Positions 26,094-35,271 of a stretch of DNA of 43,328 nucleotides are shown piece by piece. The stretch comes from Acholeplasmataceae bacterium. GTDB taxonomy: Bacteria > Bacillota_I > Bacilli_A > Acholeplasmatales > Acholeplasmataceae. The notes under the pieces are model-generated. The model searched no databases. It was not told where the DNA came from and worked only from the letters and a program-made list of their open reading frames with translations. The stretch's first letter is position 1; the number at the start of each line of letters is the position of its first letter. Position numbers and translations under genes: made by a program. The stretch spans positions 1 through 43,328 of the forward strand of contig JAUVXD010000012.1 of NCBI GenBank assembly GCA_030603805.1. The letters are read 5' to 3'.

Positions 26094-26120
26094 GCTGTAT
26101 AATGTTTTTAGGTGATTAAA

Positions 26121-27560
26121 ATGAACAACATAGATTTAGACAAATACTTCAAACCAGACTTAAACAAAGCTCGAAAAAGAAGTAAAAAAGAAATAGAAGA
26201 ACTCAAATTTCAGCTCTCTGATGCCCATTCAAAGATCGGCATCAATAAAACCTACCAAATTCACACATATGGTTGCCAAGGTAATGAGGCAGATAGTGAA
26301 ACCATGGCAGGTATTTTAGAGTTAATGGGCTTTACACATACCGATTCTGAGGAAAATAGTGATGTGATCATCATTAACACCTGTGCCATTCGTGAAAATG
26401 CTGAAAATAGAATTTGGGGCGAACTCGGTAGACTTAAAGCCTATAAAAAACAAAATCCAAACTTAATCCTAGGACTTGCTGGCTGTATGTCACAAGAAGA
26501 AAATGTTGTTGATCGTGTCTTAAAAAAATACCAACATGTTGACATTGTTTTTGGCACACATAACATTTATAAACTGCCTGAATATATTGAAACGGCCATG
26601 TTTGCTAAAGAACGTGTCATTGAAGTCTATTCTCAAGAAGGCGAAATCGTTGAAAACTTACCGAAGGTGAGAAATCATCAGTTTAAAGCATGGGTCAATA
26701 TCATGTTTGGCTGTGATGAGTTTTGTACATATTGTATCGTGCCTTATACAAGGGGTAAGGAAAGATCTAGATCAAAGGAAGAAGTGATTGCTGAGGTAAA
26801 GGACCTTGTAAAACAAGGCTATAAAGAGGTCACGCTTCTTGGGCAAAATGTTAATGCTTATGGCAAGGATTTTAAAGATCAAAATTATACTTTTGGTGAT
26901 CTTTTAAGAGACCTTGATCAAACCGGAATTGCACGAATTAGATTTACAACCAGTCATCCACACGATTTGGACTTAAAGACGATGGAAGCGATGCGTGATA
27001 GTTCACATGTGATGCCTTATTTCCACTTACCTGTGCAATCAGGTGCTAATCCAGTGCTTAAGAAAATGAATCGTCATTACACAAAAGAATCCTATCTTAA
27101 CGTGTTAAATGAACTCAAAAAACATGTCCCAGGCATTTCAGTGACAACCGATATTATCGTCGGATTTCCTGGTGAAACTGAAGCTGATTTTCTTGAGACC
27201 ATGGATTTAGTTGAAAAAGCTGATTTTGAAGGGGCATTTACTTTTGTATTCTCAAAAAGAGAAGGTACCCCTGCTGCAACCTTCGAAGATCTAACACCAG
27301 AAGAGACGAAAAAAGAAAGACTTTATATACTAAATGATCGAATTAATGCAGGCTATTTAAAAGGCAATCAAAGATTTTTAGGTGAGACAGTTAAAGTTTT
27401 AGTTGATGGTGTCTCTAAATATGATGAATCCGTCCTAGCAGGATATTCAGAACATAATAAACTTGTCAACTTTAAAGGTGATAAGTCATTAATTGGACAA
27501 ATTGTCGATGTCAAAATCACTCAAGCAAAAACATGGTTTTTAATGGGTGAATCTCTATGA
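26121..27560 (+). CDS. miaB: tRNA methylthiotransferase MiaB
   Basis: Radical SAM enzyme adding a methylthio group to N6-isopentenyl-adenosine 37 of tRNA. It acts after MiaA, encoded further along in this window. The 479 residues hold the N-terminal cluster cysteines C52, C88 and C122, the radical SAM cysteines C198, C202 and C205 (CDEFCTYC), and a C-terminal TRAM domain (about 415-479). A GTG at 26112 is in frame, but ATG 26121 is 5 bases after AGGTGA and is preferred. The end overlaps ricA by four bases. Confidence 0.96.
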   Translation: MNNIDLDKYFKPDLNKARKRSKKEIEELKFQLSDAHSKIGINKTYQIHTYGCQGNEADSETMAGILELMGFTHTDSEENSDVIIINTCAIRENAENRIWGELGRLKAYKKQNPNLILGLAGCMSQEENVVDRVLKKYQHVDIVFGTHNIYKLPEYIETAMFAKERVIEVYSQEGEIVENLPKVRNHQFKAWVNIMFGCDEFCTYCIVPYTRGKERSRSKEEVIAEVKDLVKQGYKEVTLLGQNVNAYGKDFKDQNYTFGDLLRDLDQTGIARIRFTTSHPHDLDLKTMEAMRDSSHVMPYFHLPVQSGANPVLKKMNRHYTKESYLNVLNELKKHVPGISVTTDIIVGFPGETEADFLETMDLVEKADFEGAFTFVFSKREGTPAATFEDLTPEETKKERLYILNDRINAGYLKGNQRFLGETVKVLVDGVSKYDESVLAGYSEHNKLVNFKGDKSLIGQIVDVKITQAKTWFLMGESL

Positions 27561-27886
27561 GTGAAAAAGAAAAACTGATATCGATGCTTAAAGAAAATGA
27601 AGATATCAAAAGATATCAAAGACTTGAAAAACTCATCAATAGCAACAAAGAACTTAAATCAAAAATGGGTGAGCTCAAATCCATTCAAAAACAACTAGTG
27701 AATGCCAAACACATTGGTAAAACGCAAGCGATAGAATCATTTCAAAACCGTTATGATGAGCTCTATCAATCGCTATTAGATTATCCCCTCATGTCAGATT
27801 ATATGGCATTACAAAGCGATATCAATGAATTACTTCAAAGTATCGTTTCAATCATTGAAGAGGGGATTGAAAAGGATTTTGAATAA
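27557..27886 (+). CDS. ricA: YlbF/YmcA-family RNA maturation factor (RicA-like)
   Basis: Small helical protein of 109 residues of the Com_YlbF family. In Bacillus ymcA (ricA) follows miaB exactly as here. RicA works with RicF and RicT to steer RNase Y cleavage and affects competence and biofilm formation. This protein is shorter than Bacillus RicA (about 140 residues) and contains no cysteine. If the iron-sulfur chemistry reported for the Ric complex exists here, its ligands must come from partners. Assignment rests on family and gene order; it could be a RicF-type paralogue. Confidence 0.78.
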   Translation: MSEKEKLISMLKENEDIKRYQRLEKLINSNKELKSKMGELKSIQKQLVNAKHIGKTQAIESFQNRYDELYQSLLDYPLMSDYMALQSDINELLQSIVSIIEEGIEKDFE

Positions 27887-27888
27887 AA

Positions 27889-27914
27889 AGGCCTAAACGA
27901 GGCCCTTTTCTTTT
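27889..27914 (+). terminator. Rho-independent terminator after ricA
   Basis: Arms GGCCT (27890-27894) and AGGCC (27900-27904) with CTTTTCTTTT after. Confidence 0.75.
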
Positions 27915-27931
27915 AAAAGAAGTGAAAAAAC

Positions 27932-27960
27932 TTGTAAAAATCGCTAAATCATTGTATTAT
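27932..27960 (+). promoter_or_regulatory. Promoter of SAP-like protein gene
   Basis: TTGTAA (27932-27937) and TATTAT (27955-27960) are 17 bases apart. The -10 covers an apparent ATG at 27959, so that codon cannot be the start and 27992 is used. Confidence 0.7.
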
Positions 27961-27991
27961 GAATACAAAGAGTTATAATGGAGGTTCAAGT

Positions 27992-29608
27992 ATGCCTAGA
28001 TTGACAAAAGAAAGTATTATTACTGTTGGAACCAAGGAATACAAAATTGAAGATCTACTCAAGACGATCATTTATTTACCTGCAGCCCAAGTCAAGTCTT
28101 TCTTTGTAGAAATAGGATTAACCATTCCTCGTGAACTTCGTATGTTTGTCCTAAGAGAAACCTTAAGAGAAAAAGTGATTGAGACAAGAAAATCAAGACT
28201 AACCCTTGCTGACGAGCTCAATTATCGTCTGTCTTGGTTTACTGAGTTTACAGAAACACAACTTGAGAATTTACTCATCTTTTTTGATGACCCCAAACTT
28301 TATAAGGATTTCCTTGAGGAGTTTTGGACAGATTTGCTCAATTATATGGTCGACAAACAAGTACCTCCTAAAGATCTAAAAAAACTCTTGGATCAATCGA
28401 TAGCATATGTGAAGCAAGTTGGATTAGAATTGCCTAATATGAAGGTCTATAACCGCGAAATCAAAAATTTATTCTTTGATTCCTTAGGTAGAATTGATGG
28501 TTTAGCACCAGCAAAATTTAGACCTGTACTTTATAAAAGTTCAACCTTAAATGAAATTCGCGATCTTGGTGCTAAGTATGATGTCGATGTTCCAAGACGT
28601 TTAAAGAAATCAGAACTTGCTGATATCATTATTCATGAACTTAAAGATCGTGGTCAGCATTCCGATGAGCTTGAAACACAAGTGAGAGCGATGTCTGTGC
28701 TTGTGATGCAAAGATTTGCCATTGATCATGACATTAAGGCTTCTACTGAACTGAAAAAAGAAGAAATTATTGAATATATCTTAGCAAATGCTAAAGAAAC
28801 TAAGGAAACTTATTTTGTTCCAGATTCGCCTCATGTTTATGAAAAAGAGGTCGAAGAAGTTTCACAAGTTGTTGAAACCAAACAACCTGTTGTTGAAGAA
28901 CAATTTGTTGAAGAAGTTCAACAACCTGAAGAAGTCATTGAAACTGAAGAAGTTATAGAAGAAACACCAAAGGTCGAAGAAGAAGTTTCAGAAGTAGAAA
29001 CTGTGGTTGAAGAAGTTTATACACCACAACCTAAAGGCGAAAAAGTCTATGCAGCAGCAGCTATTCAATTTGACTCAAAGGAACTCGTTGAAGAAATTAG
29101 AAAATTAAGACTTGCTGTTGAACATATTTATGAAGAACAGCATATCACCAATCAAGTTGAAATGCCACGAGAAAAAGAAGTTGTAGAGCCTGTTGTTCTT
29201 AATTCTGCAGAATTTTATGGACAGCCTAAATCTCTTAAGAAAATCATTAAGAGCGATGAAGCAGATGAAAGAGAACGCTTCATTGAAGAAAAGAAGGCAC
29301 AATCTTCGATTGGTACTGGCAAAACTGAAGATGATGATAATAAAGCTCCAGGTGAGCTCAGATTCTTTGGAAAAGTCTTTAAAGCCCTTGGTAAATTCCT
29401 GTGGAAACTCTTTAAAGTCTTATTCAAGATTGCAGTCATTTTACTTGTGATCGCTGTTGTTTTATTTATCCTCTTTGCAGTATTGACTCACTTTGTTAAT
29501 ATTTCATTCTTAGATGGACTTTCTAACACCATTAATGGTCTATTTAACTTGAACTTACTTGATCGTGCTCACGCCATCCTTGAATCACTTCTTGGACCAG
29601 GTGCATAG
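27992..29608 (+). CDS. Unknown C-terminally membrane-anchored protein with SAP-like segments
   Basis: Not recognised as a named family. The 538-residue protein is organised as follows. Residues 1-270 are helical and contain two stretches resembling SAP or Rho-N helix-extended-helix motifs (about 185-217 and 236-267), with a weaker third near 31-60. Residues about 284-343 are a low-complexity acidic linker of glutamate, valine and proline. Residues about 354-385 are a predicted coiled coil. A phenylalanine- and lysine-rich amphipathic stretch (457-478) leads into one membrane segment (478-499) and a 39-residue tail. There is no N-terminal signal, so the large N-terminal part should be cytoplasmic. 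SAP-like motifs often bind nucleic acid; that is inference here. GGAGG is seven bases before ATG 27992. mutS follows after 30 bases. Confidence 0.8.
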   Translation: MPRLTKESIITVGTKEYKIEDLLKTIIYLPAAQVKSFFVEIGLTIPRELRMFVLRETLREKVIETRKSRLTLADELNYRLSWFTEFTETQLENLLIFFDDPKLYKDFLEEFWTDLLNYMVDKQVPPKDLKKLLDQSIAYVKQVGLELPNMKVYNREIKNLFFDSLGRIDGLAPAKFRPVLYKSSTLNEIRDLGAKYDVDVPRRLKKSELADIIIHELKDRGQHSDELETQVRAMSVLVMQRFAIDHDIKASTELKKEEIIEYILANAKETKETYFVPDSPHVYEKEVEEVSQVVETKQPVVEEQFVEEVQQPEEVIETEEVIEETPKVEEEVSEVETVVEEVYTPQPKGEKVYAAAAIQFDSKELVEEIRKLRLAVEHIYEEQHITNQVEMPREKEVVEPVVLNSAEFYGQPKSLKKIIKSDEADERERFIEEKKAQSSIGTGKTEDDDNKAPGELRFFGKVFKALGKFLWKLFKVLFKIAVILLVIAVVLFILFAVLTHFVNISFLDGLSNTINGLFNLNLLDRAHAILESLLGPGA

Positions 29609-29638
29609 AAAATAAGTTTTATTTAGAGGGGGTCAACC

Positions 29639-32161
29639 ATGGATCGACAACAATATACCCCAATGATGCAACAATATCTTGAAATTAAAGAAGACTACGC
29701 AGACGCGATAGTCTTTTTTAGATTAGGTGATTTCTATGAAATGTTCTTTGATGATGCGATTTTAGCATCCAAAGTTTTAGAAATTGCACTGACCTCTAGA
29801 GAAGCAGGTGCGAAGGTTCCTATGTGTGGCGTTCCTTTTCATTCTGTCAAACCCTATATTCAAAAGCTCATTGAAAAGGGATTCAAGATTGCCATCGTTG
29901 AACAAGTTTCAGAACCTGGAAAAGGACTTGTCAAAAGAGAGGTCGTTAGACTGATTACACCAGGTACTGTGTTTGAAGAAGGTATTTTAGATGCAAGTAG
30001 CAATAATTTCATTGGGAGTGTTTTATTAACAGAAAAAGGGTACGCACTCACTTATGTGGATATTTCAACTGGAGAATCTTTTTTAACTGATCAACTCGAT
30101 AAAGCTCAAGCGATTGATTTGATTTTATCGTTAGACATTAGAGAAATTGTTTTACCGCCACATTTTGATCAAGCATTTATTAAAACACTTCATGAGAGTG
30201 AACGACTCGTTTCAGTTTCTGATCACTATCAAATGGTCGAACAAAAGGCAACCCTTCATTTAGAAAGAGAACAAAAAAGAGCCGTATCTCATTTACTGAA
30301 TTATCTACAAAACACACAAAAACAAATGATGCTTCATTTGATGCCCTTTAAGATTATCAAACATCTTGGACATATGCATATAGATTATCGCGTTAAAAAG
30401 CATTTAGAAATCGATACATCACTGGTCGGTCATAAAGAATCCACTTTGCTGTATTGGCTCAATCAAACATCAACAGCTATGGGATCTAGACTTTTAAAAT
30501 CGATTTTAAACCATCCACTTTATGACATTCATGCTTTAAATCATCGCTATCAAATGATTGAAGCCTTGATGCCCTATCCACCGAGAGAACGTGTGATATC
30601 TCATCTTAAATACATCTACGATATCAACAGAATTGTGGGAAGAATTGCTTTTGGGACAGTCAATGCAAGGGATTTAGATCAACTTAAGGAAACTTTAAAA
30701 CAAATACCTGATTTAAAAGAAGCACTTTTAGGGTATCAAAATCCAATCATCAATCACATGGTGGAAACGATGGATGAACACCAAGAACTTGTTTCTTATT
30801 TAGAGCGTGCAATACATCCCGAACCACCGATTTCTGTTAAAGAAGGCGGCATCATTAAACCAGGATTTAACGAGAAATTAGATGAACTTAGAAATATTGA
30901 TTTACACGGCCAAGCTTGGCTATCTGAATTTGAGGCATCAGAAAGAGAAAAAACAGGCATTAAAAACTTAAAAGTTGGCTATAATAGAGTCTTTGGCTAC
31001 TATATTGAAATTTCTAAAGGGAATGCACTTTCTGTCAAAGAAGAGTTTGGCTATGAACGTAGACAAACCTTATCGAATTCAGAACGTTTTATTACGCCTG
31101 TTCTTAAAGAAAAAGAAGATGATTTATTGCATGCGAAAGAGCGGAGTATGGCACTCGAGTATGATCTTTTTAAAGAGATTAGAACCTTCTCAGAAAATTA
31201 TACGTTTTCTTTGCAAGAACTTTCTACCAAGGTTGCAGAAATCGATGTCTACTTAAGTTTAGCCATCGTATCTGAAAAATATAAGTTTATTAAACCGAAA
31301 CTTCATGTGGGTAAAGATGTTCTAGTCATTAAAGGCAGACATCCCGTTGTTGAAAGATTCACAACCTTTGTCGAAAACGATATTTTGATGAAAGAAGGAG
31401 AAATCTTTTTAATCACAGGGCCTAACATGAGTGGCAAATCTACTTACATGCGGATGTTTGCAGTCATTGTTTATATGGCTCAAATAGGATGTTTTGTACC
31501 TGCTCGAGAAGCGTATCTACCCCTTTATGACGCGATTTTTACTCGCATTGGATCATCTGATGATCTTGCAGGTGGGAAGTCGACATTTATGGTTGAAATG
31601 GTAGAATCGAATGAAGCACTCACGAAAGCAACCAAAAATAGCTTAATCCTCTTCGATGAAATTGGCAGAGGAACAGCAACCTATGATGGGATGGCACTTG
31701 CTCAAGGTATGATTGAATACATTCATGAAAAAATTAAGGCACAAACCTTGTTTTCTACTCACTATCATGAACTCACCGTTTTAGAGCAAAGTCTACCCAG
31801 ATTAACTAATCTTTGTGTCAAAGCTAAAGAAGAAAAAGATACCATGGTTTTTCTCCACCATGTTGAAAAAGGAACTACCGATAAATCTTATGGTATTCAA
31901 GTAGCATCACTTGCACATCTACCGAAGAGTTTGATTGCCAGAAGTAAGCAAATCTTAGAAAAGTTAGAGAAAAAAGAAAATAAAGTCGCACTTGATCTAT
32001 TCAATTATGAGAAATTCGAAAGTGAGCAAACTGAAATTTTAGATCAAGAAGATCTCATGATATTAGAAGATATTGAATCTCAAAATACAGATCAAATGAC
32101 ACCCATTGACGCACTCCTTTTGATTAAACATTATCAAAATCAATTAAAGAAGAAAAAATAA
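29639..32161 (+). CDS. mutS: DNA mismatch repair protein MutS
   Basis: Recognises mismatches and starts repair. The 840 residues match the family. The mismatch-wedging motif F32-Y33-E34 is in the N-terminal domain. The C-terminal ATPase has Walker A GPNMSGKST (594-602) and the DEIGRGTATYDG stretch, and STHYHEL follows. GAGGGGG precedes the ATG. MutS is missing from most Mollicutes but known in some acholeplasmas. It forms an operon with mutL. Confidence 0.98.
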   Translation: MDRQQYTPMMQQYLEIKEDYADAIVFFRLGDFYEMFFDDAILASKVLEIALTSREAGAKVPMCGVPFHSVKPYIQKLIEKGFKIAIVEQVSEPGKGLVKREVVRLITPGTVFEEGILDASSNNFIGSVLLTEKGYALTYVDISTGESFLTDQLDKAQAIDLILSLDIREIVLPPHFDQAFIKTLHESERLVSVSDHYQMVEQKATLHLEREQKRAVSHLLNYLQNTQKQMMLHLMPFKIIKHLGHMHIDYRVKKHLEIDTSLVGHKESTLLYWLNQTSTAMGSRLLKSILNHPLYDIHALNHRYQMIEALMPYPPRERVISHLKYIYDINRIVGRIAFGTVNARDLDQLKETLKQIPDLKEALLGYQNPIINHMVETMDEHQELVSYLERAIHPEPPISVKEGGIIKPGFNEKLDELRNIDLHGQAWLSEFEASEREKTGIKNLKVGYNRVFGYYIEISKGNALSVKEEFGYERRQTLSNSERFITPVLKEKEDDLLHAKERSMALEYDLFKEIRTFSENYTFSLQELSTKVAEIDVYLSLAIVSEKYKFIKPKLHVGKDVLVIKGRHPVVERFTTFVENDILMKEGEIFLITGPNMSGKSTYMRMFAVIVYMAQIGCFVPAREAYLPLYDAIFTRIGSSDDLAGGKSTFMVEMVESNEALTKATKNSLILFDEIGRGTATYDGMALAQGMIEYIHEKIKAQTLFSTHYHELTVLEQSLPRLTNLCVKAKEEKDTMVFLHHVEKGTTDKSYGIQVASLAHLPKSLIARSKQILEKLEKKENKVALDLFNYEKFESEQTEILDQEDLMILEDIESQNTDQMTPIDALLLIKHYQNQLKKKK

Positions 32162-32181
32162 AAGTTTTAACGAGGACCAAC

Positions 32182-33864
32182 ATGTCAATCATTAAGCTCA
32201 TGGACGCAAAACTTGCCAATATGATTGCAGCAGGTGAAGTTGTTGACCGACCAGCGTCGGTTATCAAGGAACTTGTAGAAAATGCAATCGATGCTAAAGC
32301 TACACAAATCCGTGTAGAGTCTTTTGACATGGGCATGAAAAAAATTGTTGTCACTGATGATGGTATTGGCATGGATTTAGTTGACGCACACATGGCATTT
32401 AGCAGACATGCCACATCAAAAATCACAGATGAACAAGACTTAAATCATATACATACTTTGGGTTTTAGAGGTGAAGCACTCGCTGCGATAGCATCCGTAT
32501 CAAAAGTCATCCTAAAGACCAGACAAAAAAATCATGAAGGCATTCAAGTGACTTATCATGGGGGCCATTTCATCAGTGAAGGTGTCGCATCACTCAATCA
32601 AGGAACGATTGTTGAAGTGTCAGATCTTTTTTACAATACACCGGCTCGGTTTAAATACATCAAATCTGATTTTGCAGAAAAAACAGCCATGATTGATATT
32701 TTTGATCGACTTGCACTCGCCAACCCAGAGATTAGATTGAGCCTTTATATGGATGGGAAACTCATTAAACAAACTTTTGGTAATCGTGACTTCCACTCGC
32801 TTATTGACCAAATCTATGGATCTAAGATTACTGAAGGTATGACAGTTTTTGAACATACGGTTTCAAAAATACACATGAGAGGATTCTTAGTTTCACCTTT
32901 AGTTTCTAGATCAAGAAAAAAAGATATTTCCATTTTTGTGAATGGTCGCTATATCAAAAATTATGCACTGATTCAAGCAGTGATTGAAGGATATCACAGC
33001 ATGCTGATGGTGGGCAAATATCCGATTGCATTGATTTATCTTCAGATGGACCCATCCTTGTTAGATGTGAATGTACACCCACAAAAATATGAAGTTAAGT
33101 TTGTCAATGAATCCATGTTAGCTTATCACATTGAGCTTTTTGTCAAAGAGTCATTGCTCAAAAAAACACATGCTATTCCAGAAACACTTAAAGAGATTAA
33201 AAAGACATTTAAAGAAACCTACACACCAACTTCAATCGATTTTACTGAGATTCGTGAAGAAAGCATTCGTGAAACAGAACTTGCGCTGCCTAAGATTCCA
33301 GATTTAGAATATATTGGCGTTTTTTCAGGCACGTATCTTTTGTTTCAAAACGATCAAGGACTTTATTTGATGGATCAACATGCTGCAGCAGAGCGCATTC
33401 GTTATGAACATTACTACAAAGCACTTGCACAGCCTAGTCAAGCGATTAAAAATTTATTAGTCCCACATGAACTGACACTAACAAAAGAGGATTTAGATGT
33501 TCTTAATCATTATCTTTCTACATTTGAGTCATATGGATTTGGGTTTGACTCTAGTCTCAATTTAACGCATTTACCCATTTGGTTAGAACACCAAGAAATT
33601 GAGATTGCTTTAGAATCGATGCTCACCATGTTAAGCAAATCTCAAAAAATTGATCTTGCAACACTCAGAGATAGTTTAGCTAAAGATATTAGTTGTAAAG
33701 GCGCGATTAAGGCCAATAAAGCACTCAGTCATAATGAAATTAAAGCACTGATGATAGGACTTAGAACATGTGAAAATCCATACACATGCCCACATGGTAG
33801 ACCGACATTAATCAAACTCTCTCATTATGATATCGAACGAATGTTTAAGCGGGTGGTCTCATGA
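32182..33864 (+). CDS. mutL: DNA mismatch repair protein MutL
   Basis: ATPase and endonuclease of mismatch repair. It has 560 residues. The GHKL motifs are LVENAIDA, DDGIGM and TLGFRGEAL. The C-terminal part carries the nuclease motif DQHAAAERIRYE (398-409) and CPHGRPT from C536. The nuclease motif fits an organism without MutH. The start is 20 bases after mutS and the end overlaps miaA by four bases. Confidence 0.97.
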   Translation: MSIIKLMDAKLANMIAAGEVVDRPASVIKELVENAIDAKATQIRVESFDMGMKKIVVTDDGIGMDLVDAHMAFSRHATSKITDEQDLNHIHTLGFRGEALAAIASVSKVILKTRQKNHEGIQVTYHGGHFISEGVASLNQGTIVEVSDLFYNTPARFKYIKSDFAEKTAMIDIFDRLALANPEIRLSLYMDGKLIKQTFGNRDFHSLIDQIYGSKITEGMTVFEHTVSKIHMRGFLVSPLVSRSRKKDISIFVNGRYIKNYALIQAVIEGYHSMLMVGKYPIALIYLQMDPSLLDVNVHPQKYEVKFVNESMLAYHIELFVKESLLKKTHAIPETLKEIKKTFKETYTPTSIDFTEIREESIRETELALPKIPDLEYIGVFSGTYLLFQNDQGLYLMDQHAAAERIRYEHYYKALAQPSQAIKNLLVPHELTLTKEDLDVLNHYLSTFESYGFGFDSSLNLTHLPIWLEHQEIEIALESMLTMLSKSQKIDLATLRDSLAKDISCKGAIKANKALSHNEIKALMIGLRTCENPYTCPHGRPTLIKLSHYDIERMFKRVVS

Positions 33865-34754
33865 AGAAAGTCATTGTGATTGTAGGTCCAACAGGATCAG
33901 GAAAAACAGGACTTTCCATCAAACTCGCACAAGCTTTTTCAGCTGAAATTATTAATGGGGATTCTGTTCAGGTTTATGAAGGTCTAGATATTGGGTCTGC
34001 TAAAATTAAAGCATCTGAACAAGAAGGTGTCCCACATCATCTTTTTGATGTCGCTAAGCCTAAAGATGCGTATAGTGTCTATCATTTTCAACGAGATGCT
34101 AGACAACTCATCGACCATATTGAGCGACCCATGATTGTAGGAGGCACAGGGTTGTATATTAAAGCAGCCTTATATGATTATGAGTTTGTTGAAAAAAAGC
34201 GTGATCATCTCTTTGATGAAATGTATCATAGTCTTTCTAATGCGGAACTTTATAGGCTATTAATGCAATTTGATCCAGAGGTTATTGTTGATCAAAATAA
34301 TCGAAGACGGATTTTAAGAGCTTTAGAACAAGCACTTCATGGAGAACTAAGATCACAAAAAAAGAAAAAAGATGAACTTCTTTATGAGCCTCTCATTTTA
34401 TATTTAGATTTAGATCGAACCATTTTAGAATCAAGATTAAGAAAAAGACTCGAAGCTCAGCTTGAGGCTGGATTTATACAAGAAGTGATTGGATTATTTG
34501 AGAAAAACATCAAAGTTAATGCGATTGGTTACAGAGAGCTTGCACACTACCTTGAAGGCACATTAACCTTAGAAGAAGCCAAAGAAGAAATTATTCGAGC
34601 ATCTAAAAAGCTCGCTAAAAAGCAGAAAACATTTTTTAAAAATCAAATGCACCCCATCATTTTGGATGCTTTATCACCCACACTCTATGAAGATGCAAAA
34701 AAACTTATAGAAAGATTTTTAGGTGATCAACATGAGACTACCAAGAATGGTTGA
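33861..34754 (+). CDS. miaA: tRNA dimethylallyltransferase MiaA
   Basis: Transfers the dimethylallyl group to adenosine 37 of tRNA, making the substrate of MiaB. It has 297 residues, with P-loop GPTGSGKT at 9-16, the NGDSVQVY motif after it, and VGGTGLYIKA near 95. It needs dimethylallyl diphosphate, whose synthesis genes are not in the window. The order mutS-mutL-miaA is common in bacteria. Its last 23 bases overlap the next gene in another frame. Confidence 0.97.
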   Translation: MKKVIVIVGPTGSGKTGLSIKLAQAFSAEIINGDSVQVYEGLDIGSAKIKASEQEGVPHHLFDVAKPKDAYSVYHFQRDARQLIDHIERPMIVGGTGLYIKAALYDYEFVEKKRDHLFDEMYHSLSNAELYRLLMQFDPEVIVDQNNRRRILRALEQALHGELRSQKKKKDELLYEPLILYLDLDRTILESRLRKRLEAQLEAGFIQEVIGLFEKNIKVNAIGYRELAHYLEGTLTLEEAKEEIIRASKKLAKKQKTFFKNQMHPIILDALSPTLYEDAKKLIERFLGDQHETTKNG

Positions 34755-35262
34755 ACTTTTTGGGGAAAATCCCAAAAAAGGTGATTTGATCTTGATTATT
34801 GGATTTTCTATCGTTTCAACACTTCACTTAATCTTAATCCTTTACAATGAGATTGCAGCAATCTCATTGATTGGTCAAGTGCTCATTGTTTTGCTATGTA
34901 TTGATATCAGCGGTGGTGTGATTGCAAATCTTACAAAATCAACGAAATCCTATTATATCAAACGACCTAAACTAGAGAAAATATTTATTGCGATTCATAT
35001 ACAACCACTCATTTTGGGTCTGATCATTTCTGGTCAAATGGCTTTTGGAACATTCATTTATCTTTATGCAGCCCTTTCAACACTCTTTGTTTTAAAGATG
35101 AGACATCACACATGGCATAAAACATTAGCCATGTCACTTTTAATGATGGGCATCATTTTATCATTTTTGGTCTTTTTGGATTCTTCGAGACTGATGATGC
35201 TATTATCAATTTTATTTTTGACCAAATTGATTTATGCCTTTGGTGTCAATCATTTGGATTAA
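34732..35262 (+). CDS. Unknown membrane protein
   Basis: Not recognised. The 176 residues contain about five to six membrane segments (roughly 18-38, 42-62, 85-105, 106-122, 131-150, 153-170). A DISGGVIANLT stretch followed by tyrosine and lysine residues (about 57-75), and an IHIQPLI histidine motif, look like conserved polar spots in or next to the membrane. The frame opens at GTG 34723, but ATG 34732 is five bases after AGGTGA and is chosen; it overlaps miaA by 23 bases. aroK starts ten bases after its stop. The gene is thus co-transcribed with mutL-miaA upstream and aroK-aroQ downstream, which gives no clear hint of function. Confidence 0.75.
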   Translation: MRLPRMVELFGENPKKGDLILIIGFSIVSTLHLILILYNEIAAISLIGQVLIVLLCIDISGGVIANLTKSTKSYYIKRPKLEKIFIAIHIQPLILGLIISGQMAFGTFIYLYAALSTLFVLKMRHHTWHKTLAMSLLMMGIILSFLVFLDSSRLMMLLSILFLTKLIYAFGVNHLD

Positions 35263-35271
35263 GGAGATCAA

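Noticed and set aside
26098-26103. TATAAT before miaB as a promoter
   Set aside because: No -35 box at a usable distance, and it would leave the AGGTGA ribosome site at the very 5' end of the mRNA. Read-through from ymdB may serve miaB.
27959-27991. Eleven-codon N-terminal extension of the SAP-like protein
   Set aside because: Its ATG overlaps the -10 box TATTAT; GGAGG points to 27992.
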